A DNA stretch of 10,230 nucleotides from Gemmatimonadota bacterium (GTDB taxonomy: Bacteria > Gemmatimonadota > Gemmatimonadetes > Longimicrobiales > Longimicrobiaceae): NCBI GenBank assembly GCA_019348475.1, contig JAHWJJ010000122.1, forward strand, positions 1-10,230, given 5' to 3'. Of the stretch, positions 1-7,068 are shown one piece after another. The notes below the pieces were generated by a model, which worked only from the letters and a program-made list of their open reading frames with translations, ran no database searches and was not told the DNA's origin. Every line of letters starts with the position of its first letter. Positions within the stretch are counted from its first letter, which is position 1. The position numbers and the translations under genes were made by a program.

Positions 1-168
1 CATCCACCCCCCCCCCCCACGCCCACCCCCGGCCCACCCCCGCCCCGTCGCCACCCGCCGCCCCACCCCCCACGGCCCACCACCGCCCCCCAACCCCCCA
101 CCACGCCCGCCCACCCCCCCGCCACCCCCCCAACACCCCAGCACTCCCGTCATTCACCCGCGGCCGGT
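1..168. other. C-rich, T-depleted low-complexity left end; no gene seen
   Basis: This stretch consists almost entirely of C with scattered A and G. No T occurs from about position 49 to 144, and C runs of 5 to 12 bases recur. On the minus strand, the direction of the adjoining synthetase, it is a G-rich tract with no A, so no stop codon can occur and the open frames there mean nothing. An ATG at 153-151 (minus) opens one such frame, but it would encode mostly glycine and has no Shine-Dalgarno sequence. The tract could be a G-quadruplex-forming 3' region or, more likely, degraded sequence at a contig end, since poly-G artefacts look like this. I see no terminator. Confidence 0.6.
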
Positions 169-3100
169 TCACCCCTCCGCTTCCTCAAGCATCGCGAGCA
201 CTTCCTCCTCCGAGAGCGAATCCAGCCAGTCCAGCCGGCTGTGCAGCGCGGCGTCGCGCTCGCGCTCCGCCACCGCGCGGTGCGCCAGGCCCCGCACGGT
301 CGGCGTGTCGAACAGCGCGCTGACGGGAAGGCGCACGCCCAGCGCTTCGTCGATTCGGTTGATGATGCGCACGGCGCGCAGCGAGTGCCCGCCCAACGCG
401 AAGAAGCCGTCCGTGGCGCCCACGCGCGCGACGCCCAGCACGTCGCGCCACGCCGCCGCGATCGCCTCCTCCTCCGGGGTCGCGGGAGGGACGAACTCCG
501 GCTGCTCGTGGACGGATGCGGACGTGGGGTCGGGGAGGGCGCGGCGGTCCACTTTTCCGCCCGGCGCCAGCGGCAGCGCGTCCAGGGGGACCACGAACGC
601 GGGGACCATGTACGCCGGCAGCCGCTCGGCCAGCCGCGCGCGCAGCCGGGCGGCGTCGATCGCCTGCCCCGCGCGGGGCACCACGTACGCGGCGAGCGCG
701 CGCTCCCCGGCATCGTCCGCGCGGGCGACGACCACGGCCTCGCGCACGTCCGGCTCCGCCCGCAGCGCAGCCTCGATCTCCCCCGGCTCCACGCGGAATC
801 CGCGCACCTTCACCTGCTCGTCCGCGCGGCCGTGGAACTCCAGGACGCCCTCCGGCAGCCAGCGGGCCAGGTCGCCGGTGCGGTACAGGCGCGATCCGGG
901 CCCGCCGAACGGGTCCGGGACGAACCGTTCCGCCGTGAGCGCCGGCCGCCCGACGTAGCCGCGCGCCAGCCCGTGGCCGCCCACGTACAGCTCCCCCGGG
1001 ACGCCGGCGGGGACGGGGTTCATCCGCCGGTCCAGCACGTACGCCCGGCTGTTCGCCACCGCCCGGCCGATGGGGACGGACGGCGCGCGCGCGGGCACGG
1101 AATTCACCACGTGAAAGGTCGAATACGTCGTGTTCTCCGTCGGACCGTAGAGGTGGATGACGCGCGCGTGCTCCCGCGCGCGCCGCACCGCGTCCGGTGC
1201 CGCCGCCTCGCCGCCGAACAGCACCTGCCGCAGGCCGCCGAACGTCTCCGGCGCCTCCCGCGCGATCTGGTGAAAGAGCGCCGTGGTGAGAAAAAGGGTG
1301 CCGATGCGCCCCTCGCGGACGCGGCGCCCCAGCGCGGCGGGCGAAAGCAGGTCGTCGCGCGCGATGCCGACGGAGCAGGCGCCGTTCAGCAGCGCACCCC
1401 AGAGCTCCCAGCTGAAGGCGTCGAAGCTGGCGGTGGAGCCCTGGCCCACGCGCTCGCCGGGGCGGGGCGCGTAGTTGGCCTCGCACGCCAGCCGCACGAT
1501 GCCGCGGTGCGTAACGCCGATCCCCTTGGGCGTGCCGGTGGAGCCGGAGGTGTAAAGGATGCACGCCAGCGACTCCGCCGCCTGGAAGCCCGGCGGCGGA
1601 GACCCCGCGGTCCCTTCCGCCACCGCGTCCGCCTCCCCGATCGACAGGACCGGTCCGCGGAACTGCTCCAGCGCCGCGGGCACCGCGCCATCGACGATCA
1701 GCGCCGACACGCCCGCGTCCCGCAGCATGAAGGCGAGCCGCGGCGCGGGGTAGTGCACGTCCAGCGGCACGTACGCCCCGCCGCTCTTCAGCACCCCCAG
1801 CATGGCGGCCGCCATCCCCGGCCCGCGCTCCATCGCGATTCCGACGCGCGCCTCCGGCCCCAGGCGGAGCGCCAGCAGGCGCCGCGCCAGGGAGCCGGAC
1901 GCGGCGTCGAGCGCGGCGTACGTGGTGCAGCCGCCCTCCCACTCCACCGCGGGCGCGTCCGGCGTGCGCCCGGCCTGCTCCGCGAACACGGCGGGGACGG
2001 TGGCGTCGCGGGGAAACTCCGTCTCCGTCTGGTTCCACTCTTCCACGACGAGCCGCCGCTCCGCATCCTCCATCATCGGCGCGGCGGAGACGGGGCGCTC
2101 CGGGTCCGCGAGCAGGGACGCGAGCAGGCGCTGGTAATGGCCCCACATCCGCTCCACCGTCTGCCGGCGGAAGAGGTCGGTGGCGTACTCCCAGATCATC
2201 GCCACCTCGTCCCCGGCGGCCGCGTTCTGCTGGGCACGGGGGATGACGATCACCTGCAGGTCGAACTTGGCGCTCCGGTTCCCCAGCGCCTCCGTCACCT
2301 CCATCTCCAGCTCCGGCAGGCGCAGCTCCGGATACGGCGCGTGGTGCATGTTGAACGAGTGCTGGAACACGGGGAGCCGGTCCATGGAGCGGTCCGGCTG
2401 CACCGCGTCCACGATGCTGGCGAAGGGGACGTCCTGGTGCGGATACGCCTCCAGCGCCGTCCGTCGCACCCGGTCCACCAGCGCCAGGAAGCCGGGATCG
2501 CCGGAAAGGTCCGCGCGCAGGGGGATGACGTTGACGATCATCCCGATCAGCTCTTCCGACTCCCGCAGCCGCCGTCCCGCGGACCCGCCTCCCAGCACGA
2601 AGTCGTCCTGCCCCGTGTAGCGCTGCACGAGCGCGTGGAAGGCGGCCAGCAGCGTCATGTAGAGCGTCACGCCGCGCGCGCGGCTGAACGCGTCCGCCGC
2701 GCGCGCCAGCTCCGGGGCCAGCCGCACGTGCAGCGACTCGCCGCGAAAGCTGATGCGCGGCGGACGGACGAAGTCCAGCGGCAGGTCAAGCGCCGGGGGC
2801 GCGCCGGCCAGCGCGCCGCGCCAGAACTCCACTCCGCGCGCCGCCTCATCGCCGCGCATCCACTCGCGCTGCCAGACCGCGAAGGCCCCGAACTGCAGCG
2901 CGGGCTCCGGCAGCGGCGACGGCTCCCCCCGGGCGAAGGCGCCGTAGAGCGCCACCACGTCGCGCAGAAACACGCCGAACGACCAGCCGTCGTGCACCAG
3001 GTGGTGCTCCACGCACAGCAGCACGTGCTCGCGCGCGCCGGTGCGGAACAGCGTCCACCGCGCCAGCGGCAGCGCCCCGGGGTCGAACGCCCGCGCGAAC

Positions 3101-5220
3101 TCCTCCGCGAAGCGCGCGTCCAGCTCCCCCGCGGAAAGACCGCGCGCGTCGACGACCGGGAGGTCGACCGTCCACGGCGCGTGCACCACCTGCATCGGCT
3201 GGCCGCCGATCTCGCGGAAGGTGGTGCGGAAGATCTCGTGGCGGCGGATCACCTCGTCCAGCGCGGCGCGCAGCGCGTCCGGGTCCAGGGCGCCGCGCAT
3301 GCGCACGGCTGCCTGGAACTGGTACGAGCGCATCCCCGGCGACAGCCGCTCGAAAAACCAGACCGCCTCCTGCGCCGGGGAGAGCGGGAGCGGCTTCGTA
3401 CGATCCACGGGCTGGATCGTCTCGGCCCCGGCCGCGCCGCCGCCGATCGCGCGCTCCACGTGCGCGGCGAGCGCCTGCACCGTGTGCGCCTGGAAGATCG
3501 CCGGGAGGGGCACGTCCACGCCGAGTGCGTCGCGAAGCCGCGCGACGATCTGCACGGCGCGCAGGGAGTGCCCGCCCAGCGCGAAGAAGTCGTCGCGCAC
3601 CCCCACCCGCTCCACCCCCAGCACCCGTGCCCAGATGCCGCAGAGGATCTCTTCCACCGGGGTGCGCGGCGGCGCCCAGCCGTCCCCTTCGGCGCGCTCC
3701 ACCCCCTCCGGCGCGGGGAGCGCCAGCCGGTCGATCTTCCCGTTGGGCGTGCGGGGCAGCGCGTCCAGCCCCACGAATGCGGAGGGGACCATGTACTCCG
3801 GCAGCCGCCCCCGCAGGAACGCGCGCAGCTCCGCGCCCGCGAGGCCCGCCGGCGCCACCCACGCCGCCAGGCGCGGCTCGCCCACGCCGTCCGCGCGCGC
3901 TGCCACCGCCGCCTCCGCCACGGCGGCGTGCGCGGCCAGGGCGGCCTCCACCTCCTCCGGCTCCACGCGAAAGCCGCGGATCTTCACCTGCCGGTCCATG
4001 CGCCCCAGGCAGTCGTACTCGCCGTCGGGACGGCGGCGGCCCAGGTCGCCGGTGCGGTACATCCGCGCCCCGGGGACGGCCGACCGGGGATCGGGGAGAT
4101 ACCGCTCCGCCGTGAGCCCCGGGCGGCCCAGGTAGCCGCGCGTCACCCCGGCGCCGGCCATCATCAGCTCCCCCTCCTCCCCCTCCTGCACCGGCCGGAG
4201 GGTGTGGGGATGAATGACGCGGACGGCGGAGCCCGCCACCGGCCGCCCGACGGTCACCGGGTGGCCGGGATCGCGGGGGATGAGCGCGCAGGTGGAGTAG
4301 GTGGTGTCTTCGGTGGGCCCGTAGAGGTTGAGGATGCGCTCCACGCGCGTCCCCGCGTACAGCGCGTCCGCCAGCGCGCGCGGCACCGCCTCGCCGCCCA
4401 GGGCGAGCGTGCGCACGGTGGCGGGTATGGCGCCCTGCCGCAGCAGCTCCGCCGCGGCCGTCGGCACCATGCTGGCCAGCTGCAGGGGCGCGCGGACCGA
4501 GGCCATGGCCAGCGCATCGTCCACCAGCACCAGCGTGCCCCCCCAGCAGAGCGTGCCGAACACCTCCGCGATGGACACGTCGAAGCAGACGGAGGTGGCC
4601 CCCAGCGCGCACGCCCGCTCGTCGTCCGGCACCGTGCCGCGCAGCCAGTGGAGGACGGCGGACGCGCTGCGGTGCTCGATCAGCACCCCCTTGGGGCGCC
4701 CGGTGGATCCGGAGGTGTAGATGACGTACGCCAGGTTCTCCGGCCGCGCCAGCGGATGCGGATCGGCGCTGGACGCCCGCTGGATCGCCTCGTCCGCATC
4801 CACGACCACCGCCGCCGCGCCGTGCGGGGGAAGCCGGTCCGCCACGGAGGAGTGGGTGAGGACGACGGGCGCGCGAGTGTCGTCCAGCATGGCCGCCACG
4901 CGGTGCGGGGGATAGGCGGGGTCCAGCGGCACGTACGCACCCCCCGCCTTCAGCACCCCCAGCAGCACGGCCACCAGGTCGGGGACGCGGGGGAGGAACA
5001 CGGCGACGGGCACCTCCGGCCCCACGCGCAGGGCGCGCAGCCGGTGCGCGACGCGGTTGGCACGTGCGTTCAGCGCCGCGTACGAGACGGCGGTGCCGGC
5101 GTGGAGGAGCGCCGTGCGCTCCGGGTGCGCGGCCGCCGCGCGCTCGAACAGCGCGTGGATGCAGGCCGGCGCGGCGTCCGGTTCGTACGGTGGCGGATGT
5201 GGAGTGGGGGGACGCGGCAC
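169..5220 (-). CDS. Two-module NRPS, A-PCP-C-A-PCP, initiating type, no thioesterase
   Basis: This 1683-aa cytoplasmic assembly-line enzyme activates two amino acids as adenylates, loads them on phosphopantetheine arms and condenses them. Approximate domain order: A1 20-505 (ATP loop [11 protein letters not shown] at 168-178, YRTGDL 388-393, catalytic Lys495 in PNGKID); PCP1 516-590 (GGHSL, Ser552); C 608-1050 (HHLVHDG 739-745 intact, RHEIFRTTF 660-668, HQDVPF 928-933); A2 1075-1562 ([11 protein letters not shown] 1223-1233, Lys1556); PCP2 1575-1650 (Ser1613). It begins with A, so module 1 is a loading module. There is no epimerase, so the C domain should accept an L-donor. There is no TE or reductase; it ends in an acidic helix (1660-1683, [10 protein letters not shown]) resembling C-terminal docking tails. 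By alignment to GrsA, the A1 pocket reads D V A S A G L T Y K and A2 reads D A W F L G L T Y K. A2 looks leucine-like or hydrophobic; A1 is unassigned. The GTG start at 5220 is the only usable one after the in-frame TAG at 5277-5275, and it lacks a clear Shine-Dalgarno sequence. The aminotransferase gene lies 89 nt upstream on the same strand. Confidence 0.96.
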   Translation of the reverse strand: MPRPPTPHPPPYEPDAAPACIHALFERAAAAHPERTALLHAGTAVSYAALNARANRVAHRLRALRVGPEVPVAVFLPRVPDLVAVLLGVLKAGGAYVPLDPAYPPHRVAAMLDDTRAPVVLTHSSVADRLPPHGAAAVVVDADEAIQRASSADPHPLARPENLAYVIYTSGSTGRPKGVLIEHRSASAVLHWLRGTVPDDERACALGATSVCFDVSIAEVFGTLCWGGTLVLVDDALAMASVRAPLQLASMVPTAAAELLRQGAIPATVRTLALGGEAVPRALADALYAGTRVERILNLYGPTEDTTYSTCALIPRDPGHPVTVGRPVAGSAVRVIHPHTLRPVQEGEEGELMMAGAGVTRGYLGRPGLTAERYLPDPRSAVPGARMYRTGDLGRRRPDGEYDCLGRMDRQVKIRGFRVEPEEVEAALAAHAAVAEAAVAARADGVGEPRLAAWVAPAGLAGAELRAFLRGRLPEYMVPSAFVGLDALPRTPNGKIDRLALPAPEGVERAEGDGWAPPRTPVEEILCGIWARVLGVERVGVRDDFFALGGHSLRAVQIVARLRDALGVDVPLPAIFQAHTVQALAAHVERAIGGGAAGAETIQPVDRTKPLPLSPAQEAVWFFERLSPGMRSYQFQAAVRMRGALDPDALRAALDEVIRRHEIFRTTFREIGGQPMQVVHAPWTVDLPVVDARGLSAGELDARFAEEFARAFDPGALPLARWTLFRTGAREHVLLCVEHHLVHDGWSFGVFLRDVVALYGAFARGEPSPLPEPALQFGAFAVWQREWMRGDEAARGVEFWRGALAGAPPALDLPLDFVRPPRISFRGESLHVRLAPELARAADAFSRARGVTLYMTLLAAFHALVQRYTGQDDFVLGGGSAGRRLRESEELIGMIVNVIPLRADLSGDPGFLALVDRVRRTALEAYPHQDVPFASIVDAVQPDRSMDRLPVFQHSFNMHHAPYPELRLPELEMEVTEALGNRSAKFDLQVIVIPRAQQNAAAGDEVAMIWEYATDLFRRQTVERMWGHYQRLLASLLADPERPVSAAPMMEDAERRLVVEEWNQTETEFPRDATVPAVFAEQAGRTPDAPAVEWEGGCTTYAALDAASGSLARRLLALRLGPEARVGIAMERGPGMAAAMLGVLKSGGAYVPLDVHYPAPRLAFMLRDAGVSALIVDGAVPAALEQFRGPVLSIGEADAVAEGTAGSPPPGFQAAESLACILYTSGSTGTPKGIGVTHRGIVRLACEANYAPRPGERVGQGSTASFDAFSWELWGALLNGACSVGIARDDLLSPAALGRRVREGRIGTLFLTTALFHQIAREAPETFGGLRQVLFGGEAAAPDAVRRAREHARVIHLYGPTENTTYSTFHVVNSVPARAPSVPIGRAVANSRAYVLDRRMNPVPAGVPGELYVGGHGLARGYVGRPALTAERFVPDPFGGPGSRLYRTGDLARWLPEGVLEFHGRADEQVKVRGFRVEPGEIEAALRAEPDVREAVVVARADDAGERALAAYVVPRAGQAIDAARLRARLAERLPAYMVPAFVVPLDALPLAPGGKVDRRALPDPTSASVHEQPEFVPPATPEEEAIAAAWRDVLGVARVGATDGFFALGGHSLRAVRIINRIDEALGVRLPVSALFDTPTVRGLAHRAVAERERDAALHSRLDWLDSLSEEEVLAMLEEAEG
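369..411. repeat. Internal repeat copy 1: PCP2 core of the NRPS
   Basis: This 43-nt segment encodes the region around the phosphopantetheine serine of PCP2. It matches 3552-3594, which encodes the equivalent part of PCP1, with only about three mismatches by eye. The similarity extends beyond the invariant protein motif to synonymous positions. It is typical of module duplication or gene conversion within an NRPS and is also a place where assemblers may collapse or swap modules. Confidence 0.7.
3552..3594. repeat. Internal repeat copy 2: PCP1 core of the NRPS
   Basis: This is the partner of the 369-411 segment. It covers the codons for the [12 protein letters not shown] stretch of PCP1 and differs from the PCP2 copy at about three bases. 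The adenylation cores of the two modules (for example around 1521-1560 and 4686-4725) are also related but more diverged, so the carrier-domain core is the best-conserved block at the DNA level. Confidence 0.7.
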
Positions 5221-5246
5221 GTCGAGGCACGGCGAAGGGAACGGCG

Positions 5247-5274
5247 AGGGGCGGGCCGCGCGCGGTCCGCCCCT
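5247..5274. repeat. 28-nt near-perfect palindrome between aminotransferase and NRPS genes
   Basis: The two 14-nt arms (5247-5260, AGGGGCGGGCCGCG, and 5261-5274) are reverse complements except for one position, which is a G-T pair in plus-strand RNA and an A-C mismatch in minus-strand RNA. Folded RNA would give a very stable GC hairpin with a small CGCG-type loop. No T-run follows on either strand, so it is not a classical intrinsic terminator. It sits just after the aminotransferase stop and about 27 nt before the NRPS start. It could be a transcript-stabilising or attenuating hairpin in a shared mRNA, or a dispersed REP-like palindrome. Confidence 0.75.
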
Positions 5275-5309
5275 CTACGATACGCGCGCGGGCGCCGCGG
5301 GGAAAGGCG

Positions 5310-6557
5310 TCAGCCGGTTTCGCGCAGCACGCGGCCCAGGCGGGCCATCCCCTCGCGGATCTGCGGCGGCGCGCAGTACGAGAAGTTGAGCCGCATGGCG
5401 CTGCGCCCGGCGGTGCTGCCGGGGACGGCGAACGCGGCGCCCGGGACGTAGGCGACGCCCGCCTGCATCGCCGTTTCCAGCAGCGCGTCGGTGTCGTAGC
5501 GCGCGGGGAGCTCCACCCAGATCAGCGCGCCGTTGCGGGGCGTGCTGAAGCGCGTGCCCGCCGGGAGTTCGGCGCGGATCAGCCCCAGCATCAGGTCGCG
5601 CCGCCGCTGGTATTCCATGCGCACCCGCGCCAGGTGCTCCGGAAAGCCGCCCGAGGCCAGGTACTCCGAAGCCACGCGCTGGCTGAAGCTGGCCATGTCC
5701 AGGTCCGCGCCGTCCTTGGCGCACCCCAGCACGGGCACCAGCTCCCGCGGCGCCACGATCCACCCCAGCCGAAAGCTGGGCGCCAGCACCTTGCTGAACG
5801 ACCCGACGTACAGCACCCAGCGGTCGTCCAGCGCGCGCAGCGGCGGGTCCGGGCGCTCGTAGTGCAGCATGCCGTACGCGTCGTCTTCCACCACGGGCAC
5901 GCGGTGCCGCGCCGCCAGCTCCACCAGGCGCCTGCGCTTGCCGGGGCTCAGGCTGCACCCCAGCGGGTTGTGCCCGTCGGTGACGCAGTAGATGAACGCC
6001 GGGCGCTCACCCGCCTCCAGGTGCCGCTGCACCGCGTCCACGTCCATCCCCGTCCGCAGGTCCGTTCCCACGGCGAGGATGCGCGGCCGGTACGACTCGA
6101 TGACCTGCTTGAAGCCCATGTACACCAGCTGCTCGCACAGCACGGTGCCGCCGGGCTCCAGCAGGACGCGCGCGAGCAGGCTCAGCGCCTGCTGGGCGGC
6201 CGTGGTCAGCAGCACCTGCTCCGGCCGGCACCGCACGCCCCGCTGCGCCATGATCGCCACCACCTGCTCCTTGAGCGGGTGGAAGCCGGGCTTGTACTGC
6301 AGCGCCTGGGCGTCGCCGCGCAGCACGCGCTCGGCGGCGCGCGCCAGGCCGTCCACGGGGAACAGCTCCGGCGCCGGCAGCCCCAGGGCGAAGGTCACCA
6401 GGTCCGCGCGCCCGCTGAACGACAGCATCCGCTGGATGACGGACGGCCGCACGTCGCCCGTCCACCCGGCCAGGGAAAGCCCCGCGTCCGGCTCCGGCGC
6501 CGGCGGCGCCGGGGGCACGGCGCAGCCGGGGTCCGTGTGCAGGTCGATCACGCTCAT
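5310..6557 (-). CDS. PLP-dependent fold-type I aminotransferase (LysN/ARO8/MocR-catalytic type)
   Basis: This 415-aa cytoplasmic enzyme is predicted to move an amino group between an amino acid and a 2-oxo acid through pyridoxal phosphate. Visible landmarks: HNPLG at 196-200 (the NPTG loop of the family, here with Leu); EDDAYG 224-229, with Asp225 placed to bind the pyridine nitrogen and Tyr228 near the cofactor; SFSK 253-256, with Lys256 as Schiff-base lysine; and MRLNFS 388-393, with Arg389 for the substrate carboxylate. The GntR-type DNA-binding domain of full MocR proteins is absent, so this is an enzyme, not a regulator. The same family includes 2-aminoadipate and aryl-glycine transaminases that serve NRPS pathways. 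Its place directly upstream of the NRPS suggests it makes or recycles a building block, but the substrate cannot be read from sequence. I chose the ATG at 6557. A GTG at 6605 would add a 16-residue Arg-rich leader and looks less likely. Neither start has a strong Shine-Dalgarno sequence. Confidence 0.92.
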   Translation of the reverse strand: MSVIDLHTDPGCAVPPAPPAPEPDAGLSLAGWTGDVRPSVIQRMLSFSGRADLVTFALGLPAPELFPVDGLARAAERVLRGDAQALQYKPGFHPLKEQVVAIMAQRGVRCRPEQVLLTTAAQQALSLLARVLLEPGGTVLCEQLVYMGFKQVIESYRPRILAVGTDLRTGMDVDAVQRHLEAGERPAFIYCVTDGHNPLGCSLSPGKRRRLVELAARHRVPVVEDDAYGMLHYERPDPPLRALDDRWVLYVGSFSKVLAPSFRLGWIVAPRELVPVLGCAKDGADLDMASFSQRVASEYLASGGFPEHLARVRMEYQRRRDLMLGLIRAELPAGTRFSTPRNGALIWVELPARYDTDALLETAMQAGVAYVPGAAFAVPGSTAGRSAMRLNFSYCAPPQIREGMARLGRVLRETG

Positions 6558-6644
6558 GGGACGGTACGCTCGGTGTCCGCGGGCCCGCGGGCGCTGCACG
6601 GACACGCGCGCGGTGCGTGGCGAGGTGGCGGTGAAGACGCTTCC

Positions 6645-6674
6645 AAGCTAACCCGCGAAAGCCGCTTTCAACAA
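6645..6674 (-). promoter_or_regulatory. Weak candidate promoter for the aminotransferase/NRPS unit
   Basis: On the minus strand, TTGTTG (6674-6669) and TAGCTT (6650-6645) are separated by 18 nt, a poor match to the primary sigma consensus. The dyad GAAAGC-c-GCTTTC (6657-6669) lies within the spacer, where an operator would act. The predicted transcript would start about 80 nt before the aminotransferase ATG. This is one of few AT-containing spots in the region, which is the main reason to list it. Confidence 0.25.
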
Positions 6675-6886
6675 GAGTTAGGCGGAAAAGGATGCGGGGT
6701 GTACGGTTTCCGCCGGCGTTCCCCCGGCGCGTGCGGTGCCGGAGGCGGCGCGGCAGGAGCGCCCGGCAGCCTGACGGCGGCGGCCATCCCCCGCCTCCAC
6801 GACACCTTTCCCATGATGCGCCGGCACGGGGGGCGGCACAACGTTCATGACGCACCGCGTACCGTGGCGGTCGCCAAGCGGACGCT

Positions 6887-6927
6887 CGCCTTGCGCCTGC
6901 GCCGAACCGCCGATCCCGCGCAAGGCG
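6887..6927. repeat. Inverted repeat, 10-bp perfect arms, upstream of the regulator gene
   Basis: Arms CGCCTTGCGC (6887-6896) and GCGCAAGGCG (6918-6927) are exact reverse complements separated by 21 nt. The spacing puts equivalent bases of the arms about 31 bp apart, close to three helical turns, which would suit a dimeric regulator bound on one face of the DNA. No T-run follows, so a terminator is unlikely. Function is inferred. Confidence 0.55.
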
Positions 6928-6944
6928 GCATACGTGAGCCGACA

Positions 6945-6964
6945 CCAATCCGGACCCGGATTGG
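6945..6964. promoter_or_regulatory. Candidate operator: 9-bp-arm dyad just upstream of a promoter
   Basis: CCAATCCGG (6945-6953) and CCGGATTGG (6956-6964) are exact reverse complements around a 2-nt centre. The dyad ends 9 bp before the -35-like element at 6974, the usual place for an activator or autoregulatory site. AraC-type proteins often bind direct rather than inverted repeats, so the cognate protein may be something else. Confidence 0.5.
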
Positions 6965-6973
6965 ACGAAATCC

Positions 6974-7002
6974 TAGACAGAAGCGCGAAAGTTGGTTAGT
7001 AT
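6974..7002 (+). promoter_or_regulatory. Candidate sigma-70-type promoter of the AraC-type gene
   Basis: TAGACA (6974-6979, five of six matches to TTGACA) and TAGTAT (6997-7002, four of six to TATAAT) are separated by 17 nt. An overlapping TATAGA at 7000-7005 is an alternative -10. Transcription would start near 7009, leaving a 5' leader of about 60 nt. The element lies in a locally AT-richer patch, in keeping with a real promoter. Confidence 0.5.
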
Positions 7003-7068
7003 AGACGCACGCGAACACATACCTGAGACGACATCGCTTCCTCGCCTCACCCGCAACCGGAAGACGCC

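Larger units (their letters stand above)
6558..7068. other. 511-nt divergent intergenic region with dyads and promoters, no gene
   Basis: This is the gap between the minus-strand aminotransferase and the plus-strand AraC-type gene. Short open frames exist on both strands but are Arg/Gly/Pro-rich, lack good ribosome binding sites and have no recognisable motif. What can be supported is regulatory: a small dyad GAAAGC-c-GCTTTC at 6657-6669, a 10-bp-arm inverted repeat at 6887-6927, a 9-bp-arm dyad at 6945-6964 and a promoter at 6974-7002. The middle (about 6690-6880) holds nothing I can interpret. Confidence 0.7.

Noticed and set aside
1..153. Minus-strand ATG at 153 opening a frame to the window edge, as if a next cluster gene began here
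   Set aside because: The frame is open only because the strand lacks A. The peptide is mostly glycine, and no ribosome binding site is present.
185..2146. Long minus-strand frame overlapping the NRPS in another frame (also 2846-5230)
   Set aside because: Low-complexity Gly/Arg/Ala translations, fully overlapped by the NRPS reading frame with its intact motifs.
241..5451. A 1736-codon open frame on the plus strand opposite the NRPS
   Set aside because: It lies antisense to a gene with complete A, C and PCP motifs. Its translation is Arg/His/Pro/Gly-rich without any domain. Long antisense frames are expected at this GC content.
6558..6605. GTG at 6605 as start of the aminotransferase
   Set aside because: It adds an Arg-rich leader not expected in the family. 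The ATG at 6557 leaves a sufficient N-terminus, although neither start has a strong ribosome site.
6678..6923. Small minus-strand frame of 81 codons in the divergent intergenic region
   Set aside because: No ribosome binding site, no motif and biased composition. It overlaps one arm of an inverted repeat.
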